From contig NC_133536.1 in the NCBI RefSeq assembly GCF_048544455.1, forward strand, positions 35,792,652 through 35,856,651: a stretch of DNA of 64,000 bases, given 5' to 3'. The notes under the pieces are model-generated. The model was given only the letters and a program-made list of their open reading frames with translations. It ran no database searches and was not told where the DNA came from. Positions 1-12,648 of the stretch are shown one piece after another. A program made the translations under genes and the position numbers. How positions within the stretch are numbered: the first letter of the stretch is position 1; each line of letters starts with the position of its first letter. The stretch comes from Silene latifolia. Lineage: Eukaryota; Streptophyta; Magnoliopsida; Caryophyllales; Caryophyllaceae.

Positions 1-12
1 TTAAATAACTAG

Positions 13-859
13 AGATTCTTTCCATCGGAGTTTGGTGTGGATGTGGACCGTACAAGTGCTGTGGAACCGGCAAAGTCAGCATTTTCGGTCAAGGCTGGAA
101 TTCGTCGAGCCGTGGAGGCTGCTGGAATTCCCTACACTTATGTGTCTGCTAACAACTTTGCTGGCTTATTCCTACCTAGCATGTCTCAGCCTGGAGCCAC
201 TTCCCCTCCAAGGGATAAAATCGTCATTCTTGGTGACGGAAATCCTAAAGGTGACACATCTGTTTTACCATAGTTTGTTAAAATGTGCTTCTTAAAAAAT
301 GATCTGCATATATGATTTATGTGAGTGTCGGTCCGAATTGGAAATGCAGCTGTTTTTAACAAGGAAGAGGACATTGCTACCTACACAATTAAGGCAGTGG
401 ATGATCCAAGGACCTTAAACAAGACCCTTTACATCAAACCCTCTGGTAATACCATCTCTTTCAATGAGCTAGTTTCCTTGTGGGAGAAAAAGATCGGTGC
501 TACCCTCGAAAAAATTTATGTTCCTGAAGACCAGGTGCTCAAGAACATCCAAGGTATATTTAATGTTTTGGACGATGTTTGTTTGTTGATCGTGCATTCG
601 TGTTGTGTTCATAATTACAAATCTTGACTTGAGACTAGATTTCGGAATCACTGATCGCATTGTTGTGCATATAATGCTGTTATGTGTGACAGATTCTCCG
701 CCTCCTACCAATGTGTTTTTGGCAATTGGTCATGCTGTATTTGTGAAGGGCGATCAGACAAACTTTGAGATTGAACCGTCCTTTGGAGTGGAGGCGTCTG
801 AGCTATACCCTGATGTCAAATACACCTCTGTTGATGAGTACCTTAATCAGTTTGTCTAG
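13..859 (+). CDS. Isoflavone-reductase/PCBER-like NADPH-dependent reductase (3' part, three exons)
   Basis: This is the C-terminal part of a cytosolic NmrA-like/SDR-a reductase of the isoflavone reductase-phenylcoumaran benzylic ether reductase-pinoresinol reductase group, which reduces phenylpropanoid ethers or isoflavones with NADPH. Exons are 13-250, 350-553 and 693-859. Introns 251-349 and 554-692 are GT-AG, and codons split as G|CT and G|AT join in frame. Visible family signatures are RFFPSEFG at the start, the conserved Lys of EPAKSAF, GIPYTYVSANNFAG, the FNKEEDIATYTIKAVDDP block and the C-terminal VKGDQTNFEI...YPDVKYTSVDEYL, ending at TAG 857-859. The N-terminal Rossmann fold with the GxTGxxG motif lies upstream of the window. 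No frame lesion is seen, so the gene looks functional. The exact substrate cannot be decided from this part; PCBER-like is the closest fit. Confidence 0.93.
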
Positions 860-1417
860 GACTCAAAGCTAATATAAGTTCTTCACAAGAGTACTAAACA
901 ACTTATTATCGATGCAGTCCTAAGATATCGTTAATTGTATGGCACATATATATATCAGCAATAAATTCTACTTGTGTATTTCGTGCTTCATAGACAATAG
1001 CAAGATCATCTTTTGCTATAAAACAATTAAACAAAGTGACAACATTTTCAAGGTAACATTGATCACCCAAATGAGTTCATAGGCACAACAGTCAGGACTG
1101 TATTCCGATGTAAGGTTAGATCCATAGGCAGGGGTATTAAGTCTGGAAAACGTTGGAAGGCGTGCCTTGCCAAACTTGACCCCTTCAATACATCACAAAA
1201 TGAATACAAAATACAATTGCTAGTCAATGACACAAGGTCAAGTGCACGCTAACAAGCTTCCTGTTATATTCGAAAAGGCTGCGAGTGATTGAATATGTCT
1301 ATAGAATGAAAGGAGCTGATATTACTGTTAATACTTCTAATGAAGCATACAAAAGATTTGGAGTATACTTAAGTCCTAATCTAAAAATGGACGTTCAGGT
1401 CGGAAATGATCATCACT
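860..1417. other. Intergenic spacer between convergent genes
   Basis: The spacer holds the 3' UTR of the reductase on the plus strand and the 3' UTR of RER1 on the minus strand. It is AT-rich, with no ORF, repeat or RNA structure that I recognise. Confidence 0.6.
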
Positions 1418-4400
1418 TCAGTCAGCACGAGAGCCACTGGAACTAGCAGAACCCTTCTTTCCTCCGTATTTCTGAAATTGCACAACACAGTTTCAGGATT
1501 CGAGATATAATCAAATAACAGCAATAGGTGTTTCTTTTGTATTTTTGTCTCTTTTGACGTTAATTTGGATCTCTATATACCACGTGCAGTATGATTAATA
1601 CTAACATTTTATTATTGTAAAAGAAAGAACAAAGCAATTGAATAGCGGAGCACAGTGAAGAAGAGACACCCACCTGCTTTCCGAGGCTGAATGGAATATA
1701 TCGGTATTTGACCATGTGTGCGATCTGGCGCTTCATTGTGAGAGTAAACAGCACAACCCAGTAAACTAGCAATATTGGCCAGAATACAGGAACATCAAAC
1801 ACAGAAAAGAATGTCATCACAAATGCTGTGCAGAATGCCTTGGTGATGGAGTGCCTGGAAGCATTACATATTTTCAAGTTGTGAGTTGGCTAAAAATAAT
1901 TATCATGGAAACGGAGCCTTTAATCATGCGATTAAACAAAAAATACTGAACAAATCACACATGGAGATGAAGTTTTTCAACAGGATCATATGCTATTACA
2001 TGTCAGTTGGAGACATGATCTAAGAATTGGTTGTCAAGATCTGCACTCTTTTGCCTTTTTTAACTCTTATTTATTAAACCTTAACTTATATCAAGAATAA
2101 CTTGAGGTTTGCAACTCCTTAATATTCATTCACATAAACAGGATAAACCTCCATGTAAATTGCCCGGCAATGGAGATATAACTCCCAAGTCTTTTTTTTA
2201 TGAGAGAATCACCGTTGCTGAGCTACTATGTCCAAAAAATTGATACAACACAATTATACTGACCAAAAAATACAAGTTTTTATTTTATTTTATTTTTTAA
2301 ATCACAATAGCTTTCACACTTTGACCAAGAAATTGAAAGATTAGATAAAAGATAACAATGTGGGCCACAACTGATTTACGCAAGAAAATGTAACCCGCTA
2401 AAGTTACGATTATTGAGAACCCAACAAGTCAAATCAACATAGCTATCAAGATAAACAGCATACACAGACTCAATTCCCCATTCCATTGTTATCTATTAGC
2501 TTACATGCCAAATTCCTAACAATATCAGCTTGAGATAGATAGTTCTTAGTACTACTTGTTACCGCGCACAACCCCAACAATATCATCTTGAAATAACCAT
2601 TAGAGTGACTGACAAAAGAATCCCTCTGCATGTAAAATGATCCACAAACACTAGTCCCGCTGTTGTGAAAACACACCTTTACCCACACCACATGACTTTC
2701 AATTTGAACATTCTACAGTACTGTTTCTGGTTATCAACAATCTAAGAAAACCATTACTCGTCCCAAAGTCCTTGCAAATTAGAGAATGACCAATGATACA
2801 ACAAATTCAAATGATCGTTGCATTCTTCCTAACAGACTCACCCCTCGCCATTAAGTTGACTATTCACTTGGCCATTGCAATCCTAAGGTTGCAAATCCAA
2901 GAATTCAGAAACAGAAGGTGCAACGAGGACCTCCTAATCTGTAGCATCCCATTATATGCCTCTGAAAAGGCTCTCACCACTATGCCTCCAAGGCTTCTGT
3001 AAATGACGGGGGGTAGGGGGTGTCAAATGTACGAAGTCTTACACTCTTACCCCTGCGATACGCCAACAACAACATAGAGAGGCTGTTTCGGCAGCTCTAT
3101 ACCAGGACCAATGAGTAAGATTTTTTCATTCATTAAAAAATAGGAAACCAAAAGATAGGACACGGTAGATCCCTCAAGCCTTTGATGGTTTTAATCTAAA
3201 GAAGAAAGGTAATAATATTCCAGGATATCTGTCTTTCACATTTAATGATCTTTTAATGAGATGGGGCAAAATATAGTTATCAGTCAACAAAGGGACATGC
3301 TACCATGCTATTCATCATGAGATGCAACATGCTTCTCTCAAATACAGCAATTGCATCTAATACATCTGAAGAATGCAACATTCATGTTGATAACCCATAA
3401 TAGAATCATGTATACGGAGTATCATTGTTTTAGTGTGTTACACCACGCGTGCAATGATACCAAAAGTTACACCCAGTAGTATATCACACCACCATCGCAA
3501 AGGCCCTCAAACCTTGCCTCTGTCATGCTACAGAGAAAAAAAAAACCCTTGACAGAGCAAGCTGACCCCAACAATTACAGAAATCAAAACACTGCCTTTC
3601 AAAGTCGTGTTATATTTGAATCCGCTTCTCCAACAGAAAACATTTATGACTACAACCATAAATAAGCCCTCCACGAGTCCCAGGAACCACTTTAACAGCA
3701 TCAATTCGTGAAACATATTGTTTCATTGATTGATTAAAAAGATCAGAAGCCATTTCTACTATCTTACTTCAGTCAATTCTCTATTACCTTTTTCTCACAC
3801 CTCACACTTCAGCCCTTTGTGCTTCCCCAACAATGCATCACTAAATAACATGACCCTACAAATCCCTAAAATTAGCCATAGTCTATAACTCCACCATAGA
3901 CTATCGCCACAATTTCACAGGAAAAAAAACTATATCATAGATCAGCTGTTTAACCATTCAGCATTGCATAAACGGCAACCCAATTAATAAAAACATAACC
4001 CACGACACAAACATTAGCAATCCAAAAGTCAAAACCAACCGAACTATTCGCAGCACAAGAAAACCCAGATAAAAACAATGAATACATTGATTCAACCAAA
4101 AAGATATAGGATATGCAAAAAGGATAACCATATTACCAGAACTTAAACTCAGGAAGGCGGCGAATAAAGGGCTTGAATTCATCAGAACCTTTGGTGGGTA
4201 AAACAGCGCCATCAGAAGAAGACTCAAGCTCAGGATCAACCAAAGGAGATAAGAAACCAATGAGCAGATTCAAAATGTAGATCCCAAGTGCATAAGTGAT
4301 GATGTAAAACCCTTGAACAAAGTAAACCCTAATTGCATAAATCAAAGCAAGAAGTAGGGTTCCTGCCCATCTAGGAACAGCATGTGGAGTTGTCTTATCC

Positions 4401-4492
4401 AAATAATACTGATAAATTCTCCAAAATTGATGAAGTTTCTGAGCCACTGGAGAATCATTCATTGATCCATCTCCTCCTCCCAAACTCTCCAT
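1418..4492 (-). CDS. RER1: RER1 family protein (ER retention receptor), complete, three coding exons
   Basis: RER1 is a Golgi membrane protein that recognises transmembrane segments of ER proteins and returns them to the ER in COPI vesicles. Coding exons are 4492-4137, 1854-1674 and 1471-1418. Introns 1855-4136 and 1472-1673 are GT-AG, and the codon for Trp119 is split TG|G. The product is 196 aa, the normal plant length. Signatures are the amphipathic N-terminal [78 protein letters not shown] and [20 protein letters not shown]. Four hydrophobic membrane segments can be drawn. The tail is basic and serine-rich ([17 protein letters not shown]), as is usual. The start is the first ATG of the frame. 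No lesion is seen, so it is probably a functional gene; it is convergent with the reductase. The 2.3-kb second intron contains a SINE-like fragment. Confidence 0.96.
3007..3105 (-). repeat. SINE-like fragment in the RER1 intron (Au-SINE-type motif)
   Basis: On the minus strand the segment reads ...AACAGCCTCT..., then GCAGGGGTAAGA, then TTCGTACAT. This series of short blocks resembles the conserved part of Au-type plant SINEs. Neither the tRNA-derived head nor the tail is clear, so only a fragment is called. Confidence 0.4.
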
Positions 4493-5000
4493 TATACAAA
4501 ACCCTAGATTTCTTAATCAGATCTGCCCATTACCATAATCAAACACAAAATCATAAATTCATATCAGAATTATAACAAAGATTGAATCTTGCAATGTGGG
4601 TATTTCAATTAGGTTAAAATTACAGTATCAAATTGTATAAATTTGAAATCTTGCTAAGAATTTTTTGTAATTGGGGGTAAAAAAATCGCAAAAATTGTTT
4701 AAAGTTGAAATATTGCTCAGTGGGTATTGAAATTGGGGTTGAATTAAACTTAAAAGTTATATAAAGCTTGAATCTTGCAAATTGGATTTGTCTAATTGGG
4801 ATCAAAATTAGTCAAACTATGTAAAAAATAAACAAAAATCGTATCTTTAGAGGAAAACATTGACATTACAAATAAATATATGAAGGCAAAGAGATGAAAA
4901 GTAGAAGAAATAAATTAAGAGATTACCTTAAAGAGAGAAGAGAATGAATAGTTGAAGAAGGTGGAGGTGTATAAATGGCGTGTTAGAGAAACAGCCGACA
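4493..5000 (-). promoter_or_regulatory. RER1 5' UTR with a leader intron, and upstream promoter region
   Basis: On the minus strand a donor TAAG|GTAATC lies at 4927/4926 and an acceptor GGGCAG|AT at 4523/4522. This predicts a leader intron at 4523-4926 and a short UTR exon at 4522-4493 before the ATG. The upstream UTR exon is CT-rich (repeated TTCTCT), typical of plant leaders. No clear TATA box was identified. Confidence 0.5.
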
Positions 5001-5139
5001 GTCAAGAGGAGATGAATGAGTAAAATAGGATGCTCTCTTTGTTGTTGTTGTGTTGTTAATGGGAGTTGAAAGCTCGTTGAATTTACCTCATGAGTAAACA
5101 AACACAAAAAGGGATAGACTTCACATGGGAATATCAATC

Positions 5140-5688
5140 CTTATACGATACCCCCGAGTTGCATATCATACTCCTATTTTAATTTAGTTTTTTTAAAATC
5201 TTTAAAACTTAGATTTCATAAACTAGAAAAATATAAAAATTATGCCATTATTTGTGATTTTAATTCCTCCATAATTTGAGATCACATTTGATATATTTTT
5301 GTGTTTATTTTAATTTTACTTGCATATTTACATCATATAATTGACATGTTCAAAACAATGGAATATTCACATTACATTGTTGACATATTCACATCACATA
5401 ATTAATATATTCATATAAATCAAACTTCTTATACTCAAATTAAAACTTACTTACTCACCCAATTAATAAACATATTCACACAATATGATAAAAAATATTC
5501 ACAAATACATATTTATAGCAATGACAAATATATTCATAGAGGTTATCATAAATATTAATCTAATACTCCGTATAATATAACATATATTCACAAAGTATAA
5601 CTACATATTCACAAAATGTAATTACATATTCACCGCATGTAGATTACATATACGCAAAACATAGACCTCATATTCACAATATATAACA
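5140..5688. repeat. AT-rich spacer with degenerate TATTCACA repeats
   Basis: Short degenerate units of the type ACATATTCACA(A) recur about ten times between 5330 and 5690, separated by AT-rich DNA. There is no coding potential. It marks the boundary between the genic part and the transposon-derived rest of the window. Confidence 0.5.
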
Positions 5689-5901
5689 TGTTATAGAATA
5701 AGAAATAGAGAATTAATTATAGAGAGAACTTAGAAGAGAAAATAAGCAAAATAGATTGAGAGGGGAGAGAGATCTATCTTATTCATTACTGATGGGAGTA
5801 TATATAGTACATAGGAGAAGAGTGAATCGGAACCCTAATTACATATTTAATGGGTATAAGCCCAATGAACATTCTCACACTAACTAATATATTTCATAAC
5901 A
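5689..5901 (-). mobile_element. Short LTR (213 bp) of a Copia-like element
   Basis: In minus orientation it starts TGTTATGAAATAT and ends ...TTCTATAACA, with TG...CA termini. The adjoining internal sequence reads CCAAGGGGAGTG immediately before the LTR start, a polypurine tract. A second copy of the same LTR is at 22508-23351. The internal 3' region of the element follows at 5902-6071 and resumes after the Helitron at 12683. Confidence 0.65.
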
Positions 5902-6071
5902 CTCCCCTTGGATGTACATTACTGAAGAACATGCCTCGTTAAAACTTACTAGAAAAACCCTGTGGGAAAAACACTAGTAAGGAAAAGAGTACAATTTCCT
6001 CTAACACGCAAACAAATAAGCTGTCTCGTTAAAACTTTTCTATGGAAAATCTAGTGAGACAAAACCATAAA
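5902..6071 (-). mobile_element. Internal 3' region of the short-LTR Copia-like element, first half
   Basis: It carries the repeated phrases CTCGTTAAAACTT and GAAAAACCCTGTGGG that I associate with 3' parts of plant retroelements next to their polypurine tract. It ends in ...CCATAAA, where the Helitron begins. The same element continues at 12683 with AAAAGAGTACAACG. Confidence 0.5.
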
Positions 6072-8796
6072 TCTTTACACCTTAACATAAAATCTTTACA
6101 CCTTAACATAAAAGTGAGGAAGCTTGTGTACTGTTCATTTGAACAGTTTAAAACGCATCATAGGATGTCGTTTTGGCGTTGGTCTATTCTTGAGTTTGGG
6201 CCTTCGTTTACCACTACATCTATCTCACTTTGGGCTTCATTTGCTGTCCTAAACCCTCATTTGTTTTTCTCACACCTCCGTCAACCTCTCACTTCATCTT
6301 TTGTTCTCAAACCGATCATGCCCCTCAAGCTCTCACCTCCATCAAGATCACACATTCACACCTATTACTTCCTTCCTTCCTTCACAAACTCTTATACGTG
6401 AATCAATTTCCGGAAGCATCTGCGGTTTTAGCGGTGACGGGATTTGATTCAAGCCACCACCATTATCAAGAATCAATAACATTAATTTTAGGACATGGCG
6501 ACAGCCAAGAGTGGTGTTTCACTTGAAGGTATCATTATCTATTAACTCAAACTTACGACATTACCAAGATTGTACTCCTATTTTTTCACTTTTCCATACA
6601 AATATTGATTTGATATCATATCTGAAATGCTCCTCGTTTGATTAAAGTTTTTTTTTGGCTTAATTTTTCTGGGTTTTTGTCTTTAACTTGATTGACCCAT
6701 TGTTGTTGAGGTTTTGTTTTTCGGATTTTATTTGGATTTGTTGTTTAAATGAAGTGGGTATTATCTTAGTTTTCTGGTTGGTTATCTGTATCAAATTGTG
6801 CGTTTTAACGGAGAAAGTGAAAGAGGGTTAGGCTGGTGCGACGCAAATAACGATGGTCGATGCCCATGTTCAAAAACTGAGGTGAACTACACCTCCACCT
6901 TTTAACCTTGGTTTTCACCATCCATGTATGTGCTTAGCTGTGTGAATGAAGGGTTTGGGACAAAAAGCTTATGTATATATTGTTGTGTGAACAAACAACA
7001 ATATTTAAACAGTTTCTAACTCCTTTTCCCTCTTCACAACTTGGTAGTGAATCATAAGCAAAACACACCAATAAACAAAACCCATCCTAAATCAACCAAA
7101 AAAATGAAAAAAATACTTAAAACTGACCTGGTTTTTTAACATCGAGGAGGGAGTTGATGGTGGTAGTGAGGGGAATAGGGGATTGTAAATTGTTGAGTGA
7201 GAGATAAATTAGGCAGTGAAGGAGATATAAAACTATGACTCTACCTCAAAGCCTTTGTGTAATCCTTGAGACTTGTTCGACATGCTATTGTTCTTATTGA
7301 CACCGGACAGACTTGCATAACCTAATTACTGAATTTTCTTCTTCATTGTGACCGACCAAGATTTGGAAAGACTAGCGAGAGAAACAAAAGGTATGATGTA
7401 CTAGCTTGCATGCCAAATTCTCATATTAGAACAGTCTCATGATAAAAGTTATCATGAAATAGACATATATTGTAGGTTGGTTGTTTCTTGATTTTAATTT
7501 CTACCCGTTTAATGGGTATATGGGTTGAGATATTGCTAAGTAGGCTGAACTCATGTCATATTAATAGAATTTCTGTAACTTATTAGGGGAGGAATTGAAT
7601 AAACGGAGGGAGGATTTATAGATGTTAATGTTTAAAAATTGGTAGCAATAGAGTTGCGTGAATCTGACAACCTCCCAAGTGTTCGTTTTAGCTGTATTGT
7701 CATGTGAATTTGGATTTTGTTTTGGGTACTTAGTTACGTTGTTATTGCAGAAACTGTATATCATGCAAGTGGACTGTTCAGTAGCTTGAAAAGAGTTCAA
7801 GCTGGACTTCAAAGCCGACATTAGCAGTGAAGTACGGGCTTGATGCGGCAGCGGTTGATGCAGCCAGAGGACATAAGAGTCTTTGTTTAACCTTAACGTC
7901 TTTACGCTCGGGAAAAAAAGCTTTATGAATAAGTAAAGGTGATTGTTTGCTTCAAGTCATTTTTTTTTCTTTATTGATCGTTATTAGTGGGTATGGTATA
8001 CTATTACAATTCATCCTAAGACCAAGATTAGGATCAAGCTTTGTGATTCTTTTTATTTGATTTGAATCTAAGTTGGTATATCATAGTGATAGCGATAACG
8101 TGTTAGAATATGCACTTACTCCGTCGATGATTTCCGCCTTTTAGTGCGATCTATCTCTTTTTTGTTGGTATTATTGAGGTTTTCGATATGGACTTTGTGG
8201 AGAAATGAAAGGGTGAGAAGAAGCATATCATTTGCTGTAGCAGGGGTCTATTTCAGATGGTGAGGATGTAGGCTTGAAATTGATCATAGTTGGGTTGTGT
8301 AGCCAGCTTGATTGGACAATTTAAGATCTATTTCATAAGAATGAATGGAATTTGATATTTATGTAAGACCGTCTTATACAAGACTCATTTTTAGCTGATT
8401 TCGAGTGCTGAAAATCGCGGAACATTTGAGTTTTATTGATGATTATGATTTTAGCTTGAGATGATTGCGATTAAGAGCAAAAAGTTTACAAGTTTGATAA
8501 TCAAGTGCAAATTACTACAAGAGTGCTCTTACAATCATACTCTTGGTTGAGTGCTCTTACAATTGTACTTATAGTTAGTTCTCTGTTTGAGGAACTTCTT
8601 ATGCTCATGAAATAATTATAGGTAGATTTAATTTAGAGACCCAGGGGGCTCTTTATCTGATTTATGTACTTTTAAAGCTAATGAGATTCTCGTGGTGGGA
8701 TTTATTGAAGATATTAGACTAATAGTAATATTTTTCAAATGATGCATTGTATCACGCCTGTGCCATTTATGCCTTAAGATGCATTATTATAAATTA

Positions 8797-8917
8797 CTCC
8801 TTTCATTCCAAGTTCATTGTCTCATTTTCTACTTTAGGAAAGACTAAAGTGATAGTGGTAAAATATCAACCCCGCTCCTTGAGTCAAAGAGAATGAGGAT
8901 AATGTCATTTTGGAGGG
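8797..8917. mobile_element. Possible degenerate Stowaway-like MITE
   Basis: The segment begins CTCCTTTCATTCC after a TA and ends ...TTTTGGAGGGAG, a weak inverted match of the CTCCCTCC type. The right TA duplication is missing, so the call is tentative. Confidence 0.3.
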
Positions 8918-9499
8918 AGAGGTGGTTAATTGCTTATTGGGCAAAATTGGTAGTTCACTCATTTACCATGCTTAATTACGAAAGGGAAAACTTAATTTGA
9001 AATAAATTTTGGAAGGAGGGGGCAATAAAAGTAGGATGGAGGGGGGCAAAATTTGGACTATATATGTCTTTATTTTGAACACTGGAAGAGTATTGGAAGA
9101 GTATAGGAAGGTTCTGAGGGAAAAGAGGAAAAGTTTTTTTTTTGGATGGGATAAACTAATTCTGTCATGTTTATCTTTTCAGATCTATAGGAGTCTTACT
9201 TGACGAATTCAGGTCCCCTTACGCAAGGCAAGACCTAATTCAGAAAGAAGGCATATATTCAGAAATAGGGAGAAATTTCTGGCATCAATGTGAACCCCAA
9301 GGTTTGTATACGTAGCTTTGCATCTCTATAAATTAGAATAAAAATTGATGTTAACTTAGTTTAGAAATCAGAGAAATTAGAAATTGATTAGGTTACTGTT
9401 AAGAGTCGAAGTTTGGGAAGAAATGGAACAACAACCACCTTAAAATAACAATCTTATAAATAAAGATCCATTTGATATTTACAATGGTGATAGTGCTTA

Positions 9500-9589
9500 C
9501 TTCCTCCGTCCAATCATTTATTCACCCTTTTTGGGTACTTTGTGAAGATAGTTTTATCATATGTAAGAAAATTACTGAGGCCGAGGGAG
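9500..9589. mobile_element. Stowaway-type MITE (90 bp, TA duplication)
   Basis: The ends are CTTCCTCCGTCC on the left and GGCCGAGGGAG on the right, an imperfect inverted repeat of the plant Stowaway consensus. TA dinucleotides at 9498-9499 and 9590-9591 form the expected Tc1/mariner target duplication. It lies inside the Helitron, so it entered that element or was carried with it. Confidence 0.65.
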
Positions 9590-10955
9590 TAGTACCTAAA
9601 GTCCGTGCACCGGTTTGATCAGTTTGCTTATGAAATCGGGTTGTGACATATTTGAGAGCATTTTGTTATTTGATGTACAAAGGTCGACACTTTCTCCGGA
9701 GTTCATTATCAAATTGTCTAATGGAATGTGGAGTTGACTTTCATAGGTGCTTATTAGTGATGAGTTAATATAATTTGGACTGAGGTGTAGAGATAGCTGT
9801 AATTTAAATGTGAAAATTTGATGTATTTATAATGTGAAGTGAATTGTTCATGGTTTATGAGTTTAGACTGTTTTTTTTACTATAATTTAAAAGGCTTAAT
9901 TCAATTTCAGATCTTTTTGAAGTTGGGCTGACCAACAAAGAGTTGTCGGGCCTGCTGCTGCTAAAGAAGGATGACAATGTCGATAAGTTTTCTCTACGCG
10001 TCTGGTACGTTAACAAACAAGTTGATGCATTGCATACAAATAATTAAAGCTCTTATCACGTCTCTCTACAAACAAGCTTGGGATGGGTCATAAAACATGT
10101 GAAGGTAAATTGGCTCTCTCTACACCTTAATCAATCCCTCTTATTTCCTCACTTTTATCTAATCCTCTTGGGCACCTATGTGAACTCTTTGATACTTCTC
10201 AGCCTAAAGTTGTTAAGCGAAATATCCTTTTCTTATCGGGATAATAAGAAGTGAAGTAGTCTATTTTTTTTGGCGCGTCATATTTCTAGAGAGCTTGCGG
10301 ACACGAAAAATGTTGATGAAATATATTTTATCACACTACAACTTGTTCTAAATGAGTCGTTGTGATAGACTCGTCAATATTATGTTAATTGCAATTGGTA
10401 TAGTAAATTATATCGTGTTTGATTTTTTCTTACTTGCATCAATTATTGCTGTTAGGTTGAGCTGCATAGACATTATAATGAACTAAATGGCATAAGGTAC
10501 AGAAATGGATTGCATGCCGTGCCGGGATATTGCAAATTTGAGAGGTACGCATCTCTCGTATACAATACAGCTTAAAGTATCAAGTTATGATCTTTCTTAC
10601 ATAAGATTGATAGTTTAATAAAGTATCAGGTTACAAATCTTTATTTTCGGATACTATACTTCTACAATGGGGATGTATTCCCTGATCATGTCACGCTACA
10701 AGTTTCATAGTTAAGAACCATTTCTGTAATCCAAGGCTAACTTTCAATGCTGCATTTTGATAGTTCGAGTGTTCATTTATTCTCATTTTTATAGAGAAAA
10801 TGTGATTTATAGGGCTTTTCCCTTTTGACATTTGATTGAGCTTTATGTTGGCTTTGTAATATCCTTATTTTTAGAAGCTATTGTTTGCTATCTTTATTAG
10901 ATTGCTGATTGTATATTCCGTACTTTCTCGATAATGCCATTGATTTGTTATGGGT

Positions 10956-11152
10956 CAATTATGAAGGTGAGACGACTTTGAGAAAAATCACTGCTAGAAC
11001 GTGATTGAAGGAGCTAAGAAGAAGACATACAAGAAGGTAGGCTGATATAAGTTTCAATTATGAAGGTGAGGCGACTTTGAGCACAATCACTGCTAGAACG
11101 TGATTGAAGGAGCTAAGCAGAAGACACACAAGAAGGTAGGCTGATATACGTT
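10956..11152. repeat. Tandem duplication, two 99-bp units
   Basis: The unit starts CAATTATGAAGGTGAG at 10956 and again at 11055. Both copies share CACTGCTAGAACGTGATTG and AAGAAGGTAGGCTGATATA with only a few mismatches. It lies in the Helitron interior, downstream of the exon-like fragments. Confidence 0.8.
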
Positions 11153-12017
11153 TCCTAATTGTTTGATATACAACTTTATTTATCCTGCAATCGATTGACT
11201 ATAAGTTGATTCGTTATCTTCGATGAACTTCATAAGGTTGTTGTCAAACTATTTGCCTCTTAACCTTGCAATGTGGCCGAGGAGTCGGGTTGTAGGAGAG
11301 CGAGAACCTCAGATAGGAACACATGACTCTTCCGGGCTTGGGCCGAGAGCTTTTTAGCGGAACATCAACGCTTACGTAGCCAAGTGTTTCTCTTAAATAC
11401 CCTTGTTGTTTAGGCTGATTGATAGCAGTTGTTATTGTAGATGGAGTAGTGAGGAGAGTAATGAGTGGTACGTAAAAAAATGAGTGGTATAATAAAATGG
11501 TGCTCAAGTCTATTATATTTAGTACCTATCTTCTAACATCTTAAACCAAGATTGCCTAATTAAATATGACCACATAACATCCAACCCGCACTTTCCTTGT
11601 GCACATATTGTCTAATCTAAGATGATCTATTTCTAAATTCGTTGCATATAGGTCTAACCTGATAGTCTGCACTCTATATATCTGTCCTTTATTAATTTTA
11701 GCAAAAATAGTACATGGTTCTCCGCAACTCACAATAGCACTGCCTGTTAATTCTACAAAATTTCCAAATATCATGTTGCATTAACCCTCGCAATAGCTAA
11801 GGTAGTTTTACTATATAGTGCAAGTACTGACTTCCTCTTATGTTCATCAGACAACTTGACAACTTTACTCCACAGCCATCCGTTTCAGCAACATGCAATT
11901 TCACCGCATGAGGAAATATGGGTTCAAGTCAACAAACTGCCTCTAGGTTCCAGCATGATGCCAAGTTCCTAACTAGCTAATGCAGAGGTTAATAGTGCAT
12001 ATGATAATGTCAGAATC

Positions 12018-12059
12018 GAGGAGTAAATAAAATAATTTGAGGAGTAAATAAAATAATTT
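12018..12059. repeat. Tandem duplication, two 21-bp units
   Basis: GAGGAGTAAATAAAATAATTT-like sequence occurs twice head to tail. No function is visible. Confidence 0.7.
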
Positions 12060-12433
12060 CAGTGTTGCTCCTAAGGGTCTGTATAAAAGCACGTGTGTTG
12101 CTATTCTTTGTAATGTGCTTGTAAGATTGTCTTTGAGTAATGTGATGTGTGTTGGTGTCGTTCTATTGTTACTACTCTTCTGAAATAGTTTTCATCGGTG
12201 GAATAAAGAGGAATGATGAGGGGTGAGTTGAGGTACATTTACAAATTAATGCCTTCAACCTCGGTCTTAAATTTTCAAAATGCTCGAGGTTTGAAGGTAT
12301 CCTCACCATCGATATTCCTGATATGTTGAGGCGTTCTTCAGTTCATAGAGTAACCTCTCTTGCACCATTTTATTTGTGGTCATGGTATTTCTTGGAAATG
12401 TAGTGTTAGTTCATGCCGATTGTTCTTGGAAGT

Positions 12434-12503
12434 AGGGTGTCTTTCTATTGTTACTACTATATGATGATAGGGTGTCTTTCTATTGTTACTACTATATGGC
12501 GAT
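12434..12503. repeat. Tandem duplication, two 35-bp units
   Basis: AGGGTGTCTTTCTATTG... followed by TTACTACTATATG occurs twice head to tail, and a diverged third copy of part of it sits near 12150. It lies near the Helitron 3' end. Confidence 0.75.
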
Positions 12504-12648
12504 GCGCTAAAATAAAAGCAAAATAATCATCGAGCTTATGCAAGGCAGACAACAATCGTAAAAACTAATTATTATAACGTCTACGAGTAAACTACACTTT
12601 ATGCATGAATCGATGCGAATCCAAATAAATGAGTCGCAATATCTTGGG

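Larger units (their letters stand above)
6495..10544 (+). pseudogene. Exon-like fragments of an unidentified gene captured by the Helitron
   Basis: Several segments look like plant exons with intact splice sites. 6495-6528 starts ATG (MATAKSGVSLE) and ends at a GT donor. 7751 onward follows an AG acceptor and is open for 25 codons (ETVYHASGLFSSLKRVQAG). 9183-9301 encodes IGVLLDEFRSPYARQDLIQ and on, between TTTTCAG and AAG|GT. 9911-10004 encodes LFEVGLTNKELSGLLLLKK and on, between TTTCAG and TG|GT. 10456-10544 encodes VELHRHYNELNGIRYRNG and on, between TTAG and AG|GT. Exons 9183 and 9911 join in phase (G|AT). I do not recognise the family. No continuous full ORF could be assembled, so this is a captured fragment set, not a working gene. 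Confidence 0.5.

Noticed and set aside
6042..6526. Overlapping plus-strand ORFs of 119 and 98 codons at the Helitron left end
   Set aside because: They cross the element border and show no domain. Only the short exon-like start at 6495 looks meaningful.
11244..11774. Two minus-strand ORFs (87 and 72 codons) near the right end of the Helitron
   Set aside because: No domain, no splice context and no family resemblance. Treated as chance ORFs.
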